DNA of 7,317 bases from JACVRW01 sp052038485 (GCA_052038485.1 JBQGCL010000061.1:1-7317); one strand, 5' to 3'; shown: positions 1 to 6,483, counted from the first letter of the stretch. Notes: generated by a model not told the origin, from the letters alone. Made by a program: numbers and translations.

Positions 1-528
1 CTCGAGGGCTACCACGTGCCGATCGCCCATCCCGGGCTGATGCGCCTCTACGACTACAAGAGCTACACCGTCGAGCTGCACGACGGCTACGCCTGGTTCG
101 ACGCGCCGCTGCGCGACAAGCCCTCCGGCAACCTGATGGAGCGCGCCTACCAGCGGCTCGTCTCGCCGATGCCCGGCGTGCGCGAGGAGAACCGGCGCAT
201 CTGGCGCTACGTGTTCATCTATCCGAACACCGCGATCGACCTCTATCCCGACCAGGTCTGGGTCTGGAAGCTCGACTCGGACGGGCCCAAGACCACGCGC
301 GACACGGCGATGCTGTACCGCCACCCGAACGCCTCCGCGCGCACCCGCCTGGCCCAGTACTTCAACCGCAAGGTCAACGCGCTCGTCGGCGAGGAGGACG
401 TCGACCTGGTCGCCAACGTCCAGGCGGGCCTCGAGAGCCGCGGCTGGGAGCCCGGCCCGCTGGCCGGCGCCGAGGCTGCCGTCGGCTGGTTCGCCGACAA
501 GCTGCGAGCCGACCTGGGCGGGGGATGA
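1..528 (+). CDS. Rieske non-haem iron oxygenase alpha subunit, C-terminal catalytic part (5' truncated)
   Basis: The gene enters from the left edge in frame 1; 175 residues remain before TGA 526-528. The fragment opens with L-E-G-Y-H-V-P-I-A-H, the E-x-Y-H-x4-H motif that supplies the two histidine ligands of the mononuclear Fe(II) (fragment residues H5 and H10). The third, acidic ligand is probably D133 (nt 397-399) in E-E-D-V-D-L-V-A-N-V-Q, matching the family's ED...VQ motif. The Rieske [2Fe-2S] domain (CxH...CxxH) would lie upstream of the window and is not seen. Such subunits use electrons from a reductase to hydroxylate or demethylate a substrate with O2. The motif spacing and the short C-terminal domain resemble the choline/carnitine/glycine betaine monooxygenase group more than the naphthalene or benzoate dioxygenases, but the substrate cannot be read from the sequence. 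The stop overlaps the next start by 4 bp (ATGA), so it is probably co-transcribed with two TetR regulators. Family call is strong; substrate is inference. Confidence 0.88.
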   Translation, partial: LEGYHVPIAHPGLMRLYDYKSYTVELHDGYAWFDAPLRDKPSGNLMERAYQRLVSPMPGVREENRRIWRYVFIYPNTAIDLYPDQVWVWKLDSDGPKTTRDTAMLYRHPNASARTRLAQYFNRKVNALVGEEDVDLVANVQAGLESRGWEPGPLAGAEAAVGWFADKLRADLGGG

Positions 529-1136
529 CCGAGGCCGCGGTCGCCGAGGGGGCGCGGGAGCGGATCCTCGCCGCTGCCGTGGAGCGCATCGCGAGCGACG
601 GCATCGACGACGTGCGCATCGCCCGCATCGCAATGGACGCGGGCGTGTCGACCTCGCTCGTCCACTACCACTTCGAGACGCGGGAGGCCCTGCTCGAGCA
701 GGCGCTCGAGTACTCGTTCGAGCTGGCCGGCGACGTGCGCATCGGCGAGGAGGAGGGCGACGCCCCCGATCACACGCACCGCCTCGCCGCGATGGTCGAC
801 CAGTGCCTGCCGTACGCCGGCCAGCTCGAGCGCGACTGGATCCTCTGGGTCGAGCTGTGGCTTCGCGCCACCCGCCACCCGGAGCTGCGCCCGACCGCGA
901 CCCGCCTCTACCGGCGCATGCGCACCTGGTTCGCCCGGGCGATCGCCGCCGGCGCCGAGGCGGGCGAGTTCGACAGGAGCGCCGACCCCGAGCGGGTCGC
1001 CGACCGTGTGCTGGCGCTGTGCGACGGCTACGGCGTGCGCGCCCTGCTCGGCGACATGCCGGTCGAGCAGGCGCGGACGGAGATCTGGACCGTCTGCGCG
1101 GAGGAGCTCGGACTCGACCCGGTACCGCCGGCATGA
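525..1136 (+). CDS. TetR/AcrR family transcriptional regulator (first of a tandem pair)
   Basis: A 203-residue protein of normal TetR length. The N-terminal helices begin near residue 10 (R-E-R-I-L-A-A-A). The helix-turn-helix spans about residues 32-51 (IARIAMDAGVSTSLVHYHFE), followed by the family's signature turn into R-E-A-L-L. The C-terminal ligand and dimer domain carries W-I-L-W-V-E-L-W, R-H-P-E-L-R and A-G-E-F, a pattern shared with the BetI-type C-terminal family (TetR_C_6). ATG 525 overlaps the oxygenase stop (ATGA) and is preceded by a G-rich stretch (GGGCGGGGG) that could serve as a weak ribosome site. Translation is probably coupled to the oxygenase gene. By position it is likely a ligand-responsive repressor of the oxygenase operon. 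A BetI-like quaternary amine effector is possible but not shown. No operator can be assigned because the operon promoter lies outside the window. Confidence 0.93.
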   Translation: MTEAAVAEGARERILAAAVERIASDGIDDVRIARIAMDAGVSTSLVHYHFETREALLEQALEYSFELAGDVRIGEEEGDAPDHTHRLAAMVDQCLPYAGQLERDWILWVELWLRATRHPELRPTATRLYRRMRTWFARAIAAGAEAGEFDRSADPERVADRVLALCDGYGVRALLGDMPVEQARTEIWTVCAEELGLDPVPPA

Positions 1137-1750
1137 CCCAAAGCCCGCTTCGTGCCCGACACCCGGCCATCCTGGCGGCGGCCGTGGAGACCATCCGGGA
1201 GCGAGGCCTCGAGCGCACGAGCGTGGCCGACGTCGCGGAGCGCGCCGGGACGAACAGCTCCTCGGTGCTCTACTGGCTCGCCTCGAAGCCGGAGCTGCTC
1301 ACGATCGCCCTCACCGCCGCCGAGGACAGCTTCTACCGCGAGCTCGAGGCCGATCTGGCCAAGCTCGGCACCGCTCGCGAGCGGATGGTGCGGCTGATCG
1401 AGGCCGCCACCGGCTGGGGGGACTACGAGGCGGCGCTGTGGATCGACCTCTGGTCGCGGGCCCTGCGCGACGAGGAGCTGGCCGGCGTCCGCGAGCAGCT
1501 CGACGAGCGCTGGCGCCGCACGATCGCCGCGGTCGTGTCCGAGGGCCGGCGGGCCGGCGAGTTCGGACGCGGCGACCCCGACGAGCTCGGGCTCCTGCTC
1601 GGCTCGCTGATGGACGGCTTCGCGGTCCAGATCGCACTCGGCGACAAGACCGGCACACCCGAGCGAGCGCGCGACCTTTGCCTGCGGGTGGCTGGGCGCG
1701 AGCTCGACTGTGAGCTATGCGCGTCCGAGCGCTCGCCGGCGCTGCGCTAG
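1133..1750 (+). CDS. TetR/AcrR family transcriptional regulator (second of a tandem pair)
   Basis: A 205-residue TetR-type protein. I place the start at ATG 1133, which overlaps the previous TetR stop as ATGA; the open frame extends further upstream but only through that gene. The helix-turn-helix is at about residues 30-49 (SVADVAERAGTNSSSVLYWL), then A-S-K-P-E-L-L. The usual Y-x-H-F of the recognition helix end reads Y-W-L-A here. The C-terminal half parallels the first TetR: A-L-W-I-D-L-W-S-R-A-L-R, R-R-A-G-E-F, then a D-G-F-A-V segment matching D-G-Y-G-V. The two are clearly paralogues. No Shine-Dalgarno site precedes the ATG, so translation probably depends on coupling. The last ten codons overlap the start of the next gene. 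It may act alone or form heterodimers with its neighbour; the latter is inference. Confidence 0.92.
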   Translation: MTQSPLRARHPAILAAAVETIRERGLERTSVADVAERAGTNSSSVLYWLASKPELLTIALTAAEDSFYRELEADLAKLGTARERMVRLIEAATGWGDYEAALWIDLWSRALRDEELAGVREQLDERWRRTIAAVVSEGRRAGEFGRGDPDELGLLLGSLMDGFAVQIALGDKTGTPERARDLCLRVAGRELDCELCASERSPALR

Positions 1751-3129
1751 CCGCGCTCGCCCTCGCGGGCAGCGCGCGGGCGGAGCCGGTCACGGTGATG
1801 ACGTTCAACGTCTGGTACGGGGGCGTGCAGGTGGACTCCGCCTCGATCGGGGCGGCGATCCGCGCCGCCGGCGCCGACATCGTCGGGGTGCAGGAGCCGG
1901 AGGGGCGGCTGCGCCGGATCGCCAGCTCGGCGCGCCTGCCCTATGCCGACCCGACGCTGCACGTGATCTCGCGCTACCCGCTGTTCGCGGCGAACGCCGG
2001 TGGCGTGCGGATCGGCTACGCGGCGGTGGACCTCGACCACGTCGTGGCGATCGCCAACGTCCACCTCACCGCCACGCCGTACGGGCCGGAGTGGATCCGC
2101 GACGGGCGCTCGCCGCAGCGTGTGATTCGGCTCGAGCGTTCCACGCGGCTGCCCGAGATCAAGCCGTACCTCGGGCCGCTGGGGCGGCTTGCCCGGCGGG
2201 GCGTGCCCGCGTTCCTCACCGGCGACATGAACTCGCCGTCGCATCTCGACTGGCCCACGCTCGAGTGGCCCGTGTCGAAGGCGCTCGCAGACGCGGGCTT
2301 CCGCGACTCCTACCGCGAGATCTGGCCCGACGCCGCGGCCCGTCCCGGCCTGACCTGGACGCCGGGCACGCCGCCGCCGCGGATCCGCCCGAACGAGACG
2401 CTCGACCGGATCGACTGGGTGATGGCGACCGGGCCGTCGACCACGCTGACCAGCAAGCTGGTGGGGGAGAGCGGCGGCCCCGACGTGGACATCGGCGTCG
2501 ATCCCTGGGGCTCCGATCACCGCGCGGTTGCGTCGACCTTCGAGGTCGCCCCCGGCCCCGCGCCGCGACTGGTGAACGCGGCGCCGCGAGTGGCTCGCGT
2601 CGGCCAGACGGTCACGATCCGCTACACGACCACGGCCGGGCGCAACCGCAAGATCGGCATCCTGCCCGCGCGCGGCAAGCGGCCGATCGTGACGCTGCCG
2701 ATCTACGACGCCAGCGACCACGTAGCCGCGTTCTTCGGCACGCGCTCGCTCGGCGCCGGCGCCTACCGGGCCGCGCTGCTGGGCGCCGACGGGGAGGTCC
2801 AGGCGACCTCGCCGTTCTGGGTGCTGCCCCGCGGCGCGCGGCCGCGCATCTCGGCGACCCGGTCGAGCTTCGCCGCCGGCGAGCCGATCCGGCTGCGCTG
2901 GCGCAACGCGCCCGGCAACAAGCTCGACTGGGTCGGGATCTTCCGCAGCGGACCGCTCGACGTGTACGACTACCTCGGGTTCAGCTACCTGGGGGCGAAG
3001 CCGCACGGCAATGCCGGCTTCGCCCCAGGCGATCTCTACGAGAGGCTCAAGCCCGGCCGCTACGTGGCCGGCCTGTTCCTCGACGACGGCTACTCGCTGC
3101 TCGCGCGCACGACGTTCCGCGTGCGCTAG
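1717..3129 (+). CDS. Secreted endonuclease/exonuclease/phosphatase-fold phosphoesterase with two repeated C-terminal beta domains
   Basis: A 470-residue protein. Residues 1-22 form a Sec signal peptide (R at 2 and 4, Ala/Leu core, cleavage after A-R-A before E-P-V). Residues about 25-275 carry the EEP motifs in order: M-T-F-N-V-W (N31), V-Q-E (E60, metal binding), N-V-H (H116), T-G-D-M-N-S-P (D170, N172), D-R-I-D-W-V (D230-D233) and G-S-D-H-R-A (D267, H268). A complete Mg-dependent phosphoesterase site is therefore present. This superfamily includes nucleases, sphingomyelinases and inositol phosphatases, so the substrate is unknown. Residues about 283-370 and 376-470 are two similar beta-rich modules. 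The second contains D-W-V-G-I-F, as in SKICH-like or lipid-phosphatase-associated beta domains. The start is forced: an in-frame TGA at 1711-1713 lies one codon before the codon preceding ATG 1717. The first 34 bp therefore overlap the TetR gene. It acts outside the membrane and is probably the last gene of the operon. Confidence 0.9.
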   Translation: MRVRALAGAALAALALAGSARAEPVTVMTFNVWYGGVQVDSASIGAAIRAAGADIVGVQEPEGRLRRIASSARLPYADPTLHVISRYPLFAANAGGVRIGYAAVDLDHVVAIANVHLTATPYGPEWIRDGRSPQRVIRLERSTRLPEIKPYLGPLGRLARRGVPAFLTGDMNSPSHLDWPTLEWPVSKALADAGFRDSYREIWPDAAARPGLTWTPGTPPPRIRPNETLDRIDWVMATGPSTTLTSKLVGESGGPDVDIGVDPWGSDHRAVASTFEVAPGPAPRLVNAAPRVARVGQTVTIRYTTTAGRNRKIGILPARGKRPIVTLPIYDASDHVAAFFGTRSLGAGAYRAALLGADGEVQATSPFWVLPRGARPRISATRSSFAAGEPIRLRWRNAPGNKLDWVGIFRSGPLDVYDYLGFSYLGAKPHGNAGFAPGDLYERLKPGRYVAGLFLDDGYSLLARTTFRVR

Positions 3130-3617
3130 TAGCTGTACGAGCCGCCGCTGCCGCCACCGCCGCTGTCGCTGGCGGTCGCTCCGGACCCCTCGACGTGCCA
3201 GGTGAACTGCTGGCCGCCGAAGTTGTCCTTGACGCCGTCACCGGTCGGCTTGCCGTCCATGCCGTCCTCCGCGAAGCGGTAGAGCGGGCGGCCGTCGAGC
3301 GTGACCTGCGAGGAGCCGTCGGGACGCTTGACCGTGCCGAGCTTGCCCGAGACGCCGTCGCCGGCGGTCGGCGTGCCCGACGCCGTCAGCGGCAGCCAGA
3401 TCGATGTGCAGCCGGTGGTGCAGACGACCTTGCCGCTCTTCTCCTGTTCGGAGGTGTAGAGCGGGGCGCCCTTCGAGTCGACGAGCGTGCCGTTGTCCAT
3501 CGAGACGGTTGCGTTGCTGGCCGCGGCACTGCTGCCGCCGCCGTTGTCGTTGCTCCCGCCGCACGCGGCCAGCGCGAGGGCGGTGAGTACTGCCAGGAGA
3601 GTGAGGGTGACCTTCAT
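3126..3617 (-). CDS. Lipoprotein of the COG4315 / Lipoprotein_15 type (secreted repeat, unknown function)
   Basis: A 163-residue protein starting at ATG 3617. It has a lipoprotein signal: hydrophobic residues 5-18 then the lipobox L-A-A-C with C19 as the lipidated cysteine, followed by a Gly/Ser/Asn linker (20-36). The body has two copies of the family repeat. The first has G-T-L-V-D-S-K-G, L-Y-T, then C66-x3-C70 and I-W-L-P-L. The second has V-T-L-D-G-R-P-L-Y-R-F, D-G, and F-T-W-H-V-E near the end. The tail is Gly/Ser-rich (GSGATASDSGGGGSGGSYSY). Members are outer-face lipoproteins with no firmly established role. The gene lies 44 bp after the MFS stop on the same strand, with no terminator-like hairpin between, so read-through from the transporter is plausible. 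No good Shine-Dalgarno precedes the ATG. Its stop shares CTAG with the convergent phosphoesterase gene. Confidence 0.9.
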   Translation of the reverse strand: MKVTLTLLAVLTALALAACGGSNDNGGGSSAAASNATVSMDNGTLVDSKGAPLYTSEQEKSGKVVCTTGCTSIWLPLTASGTPTAGDGVSGKLGTVKRPDGSSQVTLDGRPLYRFAEDGMDGKPTGDGVKDNFGGQQFTWHVEGSGATASDSGGGGSGGSYSY

Positions 3618-3661
3618 GCAAGGTTGTACGGCTGAAGGGCGAGAGCGGACTTAAGAAGGTC

Positions 3662-4984
3662 CTAAACGCCGGCGGCGCCGGCGGCCACGCATAGAGCCGA
3701 GCCGGCGGCGGGCAGCGCAGCCACGGCGGCCACCGCGCCGGCCAGGCCGAACGGGTCGGTCAGCCCGGCGACCGCCGCCGGGCCCATCGCTCCGCCGATC
3801 AGGAAGATCGTGATGAACAGGCCGGTGGCGATGCTGCGCACCTCGGGCTCGAGCGTGAGCGGGATGCGCTCGACGAGCGCGACCTGGGCCGACATGAAGC
3901 CGGCGATCGTCATCCCGAGCGCCAGCGTGGTCACCGCCGGGGCGCCGTCCGCCACGCCCGCCAGCACGAGTCCCGCGGCGCTGACCAGTGCCAGCGCCGC
4001 GGTCAGGCGGAACGGGTCGCGCGTGACGATCAGGTGGCCGACGCCGCGCGCCGTGAGCGCGCCCATCAGTGCGGCAGGCAGCAGCACCAGGCCGAGCTGG
4101 GTCGGCGTCCAGTCGTGGTCCTGGAGCAGGAGCAGCGGCGCGGCGAACAGCATCGCCAGGTAGGCGCCGAACAGCGTCAGGGCGGCGAGCGCGCCGAGCA
4201 CGTAGCGGCGCGAGCGCACGACCGCCGCCGGTATGAACCCGTCCGGATACCGCCGCACCCGGCTGACGAGCAGCAGCGCGGCCCCCGCCGCCAGCGCGCC
4301 CAGCGCGACGAGCAGCCAGGTCGCGAAGTCGATGCTGGGCGTCTCGAGCAGCAGCACCACGCTCGAGGCGAGCACCACCACGAGCCCCGCGCCGGCCGCG
4401 TCGAGCCGGCCGCCGCCCGCGCCGCTCCTCGTCGCGAGATGCAGGCAGGCCATCGTCGCCGGCAGCGTCAGCGCGGCGACCGCGACCACCGCTCGCCACG
4501 ACAGGCCATCGGTGAGCAGGCCGCCGATCAGCGAGCCCGAGCCGGACAGGATCGCCAGCACGGCGCTGATCACGCCGACCGCCTTGGCGCGCTCGGCGCC
4601 GTCGTAGAGCGCGGCCGCGATCGAGAAGCCGGCGACCGGCGAGGCGGCGACGCCGGCGCCCTGCAGCACGCGCCCGGCCAGCAGCGGCGCGAACGACTGG
4701 CTCGTCACCGTCAGCACCGTGCCGACAGCGATCAGCGCGCCGCCGATGATCAGGATCGAGCGCGTGCCGCGCATGTCCGCGAGCCGGCCGAAGAGGGCGA
4801 CCGAGGTGGCCTGGGCGAGCACGTAGCCGGCCAGGATCCAGGCGGCCTCCGGATGCGACAGGCCGAGATCGGCCGAGATCGTGGGCAGCGCGACCGCGGT
4901 GGTGGAGACGGCGAGCGCCGACGGCGCGATCAGCACGCCGAGCAGGACGGCCGTGGGCGTGACCGCCCTCTGCGCGACGCTCAC
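3662..4984 (-). CDS. MFS transporter, DHA2 (14-helix drug:H+ antiporter) type
   Basis: A 440-residue membrane protein. I start it at GTG 4984-4982, which overlaps the aminotransferase stop TGA 4983-4981 as GTGA; the longer open frame upstream reads only through the aminotransferase gene. Fourteen hydrophobic segments can be counted, the first at about residues 10-35. Loop 2-3 carries MFS motif A, GRLADMRGTR (65-74). Segment 5 carries a motif-C-like S-G-S-G-S-L-I-G-G. These fit the DHA2 family (EmrB/QacA relatives), which exports small molecules using the proton gradient. The family's segment 1 motif L-D-x-T-x-x-N-V-A-L-P reads L-A-V-S-T-T-A-V-A-L-P here (24-34), so the membrane aspartate is replaced by Ala25. 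It has no Shine-Dalgarno and is likely translated by coupling after the aminotransferase. Export of an amine or amino acid linked to that enzyme is possible but unproven. Confidence 0.92.
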   Translation of the reverse strand: MSVAQRAVTPTAVLLGVLIAPSALAVSTTAVALPTISADLGLSHPEAAWILAGYVLAQATSVALFGRLADMRGTRSILIIGGALIAVGTVLTVTSQSFAPLLAGRVLQGAGVAASPVAGFSIAAALYDGAERAKAVGVISAVLAILSGSGSLIGGLLTDGLSWRAVVAVAALTLPATMACLHLATRSGAGGGRLDAAGAGLVVVLASSVVLLLETPSIDFATWLLVALGALAAGAALLLVSRVRRYPDGFIPAAVVRSRRYVLGALAALTLFGAYLAMLFAAPLLLLQDHDWTPTQLGLVLLPAALMGALTARGVGHLIVTRDPFRLTAALALVSAAGLVLAGVADGAPAVTTLALGMTIAGFMSAQVALVERIPLTLEPEVRSIATGLFITIFLIGGAMGPAAVAGLTDPFGLAGAVAAVAALPAAGSALCVAAGAAGV

Positions 4985-6363
4985 GCCGTCACTTGCATGC
5001 GCTCGCCCGCCTGCTCCAGCACGGCGGAGAGCGTAGATGCGATGAACTCGAACTCCTCGGGGCCGGCCACGAGTGGCGGTGAGATCTGGACGACGGGGTC
5101 GCCGCGGTCGTCGGCCCGGCAGATCAGGCCGCGCTTGAACAGCTCGGGCGAGACGAAGCCGCGCAGCAGCTCGTCGCACTCGGCGTCGTCGAAGCTCGTG
5201 CGGGTCTGCTTGTCCTTGACCAGCTCGAGCGCGTAGAAGTAGCCGCAGCCGCGCAGGTCGCCGACGATCGGCAGGTCGAGCAGCGGCTCGAGCGCCGCCC
5301 GGAAGACCGGCTCGTTCTCGCACACGCGCTCGACGATGCGGTCGCGCTTCATGATCTCGATGTTCTTGAGCGCCACCGCCGCCTGGACCGGGTGGCCGCC
5401 GAAGGTCATCCCGTGCGTGTACATCGCGTCCGGCTTGGTGAACGGCTCCATCACGCGCTCGCTCGCGATCAGGGCGCCGATCGAGGCGTAGGCGGAGGAG
5501 AGCCCCTTGGCGGAGGTGATCAGGTCGGGCCGGATGTCGAAGCGCTCGGAGGCGAACCAGTAGCCGGTGCGCCCGAAGCCGGTGATCACCTCGTCGGCGC
5601 AGAGCAGGATGCCGTGCTCGTCGCAGATGGAGCGGACGCCCTGGAAGTAGCCGTCCGGGGGCATGTAGGCGCCGCCGGAGTTCTGGACCGGCTCCATGAT
5701 CACCATCGCGACCGTGTCGGGGCCGGCCTGGACGATCGCCTCCTCGAGCTCGTCGAGCAGGTACTGGGTGAACTCGGCCTCGGTCTCGCCCTCGGGGCGG
5801 TGGTAGCGGTTGGTGTTGGGCACGTGCACCACGTCCGGGACGAGCGGCTCGAAGGGCGTGCGCAGCTCGGTGCAGCCGGTGATCGAGAGAGCTCCCATGG
5901 TGGTGCCGTGGTAGGCCACCCGGCGGGCGATCGCCTTCCAGCGCCGCTCACCCCGGGCCGCGTGGTACTGGCGGGCGAGCTTCCAGGCGGCCTCGACCGC
6001 CTCGGAGCCGCCTGAGACGAAGAAGGCCCGGTTGAGCTCGCCGGGCGTCAGCCGAGCGATCTCGGCGGCCAGCTCGATCGCCCGCGGATGGGCGAACGTC
6101 CAGTTGATGGCAAAGGGCAGCTCGCGCATCTGAGCGGCGGCCGCCTCGCCCATCTCGTCGCCGTAGCCGTAGCCGATGTTGACGCAGAAGAGGCCCGCCA
6201 GCGCGTCGAGGTAGCGCCGCCCGGCAGCGTCCTCGAGATAGCAGCCGTCGCCCTTCACGATCACCTGAAGGTCGGCCGGATCCTCGTAGCCGCCCATCTG
6301 GGTGAAGTGCAGCCACAGATGATCGAGAGCGGTCTGCGCGAGGTCCGCCTGCTGCTCCGGCAT
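4981..6363 (-). CDS. Class III PLP-dependent aminotransferase (omega-amino acid / amine:pyruvate type)
   Basis: A 460-residue cytoplasmic enzyme of full family length. Visible motifs are the cofactor phosphate loop F-F-V-S-G-G-S-E-A-V-E-A-A, the Y-H-G-T-T segment stacking on PLP, A-D-E-V-I-T-G-F-G-R-T-G with D257 pairing to the pyridine nitrogen, and L-I-T-S-A-K-G-L with K286 (codon 5508-5506) as the Schiff-base lysine. T-H-G-M-T-F-G-G-H-P follows as in omega-transaminases. D257 and K286 sit almost where they do in characterised amine:pyruvate transaminases. Likely reactions are transfer of an amino group from a beta-alanine-, taurine-, GABA- or diamine-like donor to pyruvate; which one cannot be decided here. 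ATG 6363 is the first start after the intergenic region and gives the normal N-terminus. It is the first gene of a leftward unit with the MFS gene (4-bp overlap) and the lipoprotein gene. Confidence 0.95.
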   Translation of the reverse strand: MPEQQADLAQTALDHLWLHFTQMGGYEDPADLQVIVKGDGCYLEDAAGRRYLDALAGLFCVNIGYGYGDEMGEAAAAQMRELPFAINWTFAHPRAIELAAEIARLTPGELNRAFFVSGGSEAVEAAWKLARQYHAARGERRWKAIARRVAYHGTTMGALSITGCTELRTPFEPLVPDVVHVPNTNRYHRPEGETEAEFTQYLLDELEEAIVQAGPDTVAMVIMEPVQNSGGAYMPPDGYFQGVRSICDEHGILLCADEVITGFGRTGYWFASERFDIRPDLITSAKGLSSAYASIGALIASERVMEPFTKPDAMYTHGMTFGGHPVQAAVALKNIEIMKRDRIVERVCENEPVFRAALEPLLDLPIVGDLRGCGYFYALELVKDKQTRTSFDDAECDELLRGFVSPELFKRGLICRADDRGDPVVQISPPLVAGPEEFEFIASTLSAVLEQAGERMQVTA

Positions 6364-6369
6364 CGCCCA

Positions 6370-6375
6370 ATCCTA
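6370..6375 (-). promoter_or_regulatory. Candidate -10 box (TAGGAT) of the aminotransferase unit
   Basis: On the minus strand TAGGAT fits the bacterial -10 pattern TAnnnT and is followed by exactly 6 nt (TTGGGC-type spacer, 6369-6364) before ATG 6363. That spacing would put the transcription start on the A of the start codon, that is, a leaderless mRNA. The alternative reading is that AGGA within the same box is a Shine-Dalgarno site 7 nt before the ATG, with the promoter further upstream. Confidence 0.45.
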
Positions 6376-6436
6376 TCGTGCGACTGACTACAAAGTCCGG
6401 GCCAGCCGGGCCGGCGCGAACCCTGCCCGCCCGACC

Positions 6437-6477
6437 TTTGTCGACTTTCCGTCGCATAAGGGGGAGAACTCGACAAA
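6437..6477. repeat. Perfect 8-bp inverted repeat (TTTGTCGA ... TCGACAAA), possible operator
   Basis: TTTGTCGA at 6437-6444 and its exact reverse complement TCGACAAA at 6470-6477 are separated by 25 bp. A degenerate third copy, CTACAAA at 6388-6394, matches CGACAAA in 6 of 7 positions. AT-containing inverted half-sites in a GC-rich divergent promoter region are typical of regulator binding sites. The regulator is unknown, and chance occurrence is not excluded for 8-bp arms. Confidence 0.4.
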
Positions 6478-6483
6478 CATCGC

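Noticed and set aside
803..1132. N-terminal extension of the second TetR in its frame
   Set aside because: The extension is Arg/Pro/Ala-rich shadow of the first TetR gene. ATG 1133 gives normal TetR length and an ATGA overlap.
1747..3006. A 419-codon minus-strand open frame antisense to the phosphoesterase
   Set aside because: Low-complexity Arg/Gly/Ala composition and no recognisable domain; an antisense shadow.
3156..3176. Inverted repeat ACCGCC ... GGCGGT as a terminator for the convergent genes
   Set aside because: It lies inside the Gly/Ser-coding end of the lipoprotein gene, the arms pair poorly beyond 6 bp around a 9-nt loop, and no T-run follows on either strand.
1710..3635. A 641-codon plus-strand open frame overlapping the phosphoesterase and lipoprotein genes
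   Set aside because: It is an Arg/Ala/Pro-rich shadow frame of GC-rich DNA with no motif. The overlapping +1717 frame has a signal peptide and a full EEP catalytic set.
3618..3640. A separate promoter for the lipoprotein gene (TACAAC 5 nt before the ATG on the minus strand)
   Set aside because: The last base of the -10 pattern is not T and no -35 is visible; too weak to list as a feature.
3647..3662. GGAC ... GTCC pairing between the MFS and lipoprotein genes as a terminator
   Set aside because: Only a 4-bp stem and no T-run, so too weak to call.
4034..5236. A 400-codon plus-strand open frame over the MFS and aminotransferase genes
   Set aside because: Composition dominated by Arg, Gln, Ala and Asp with repeated RR/QR runs, typical of the antisense of hydrophobic coding sequence; no domain seen.
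4985..5323. N-terminal extension of the MFS transporter frame
   Set aside because: It reads through the aminotransferase gene in the wrong frame and lacks membrane segments. GTG 4984 places helix 1 at residue 10.
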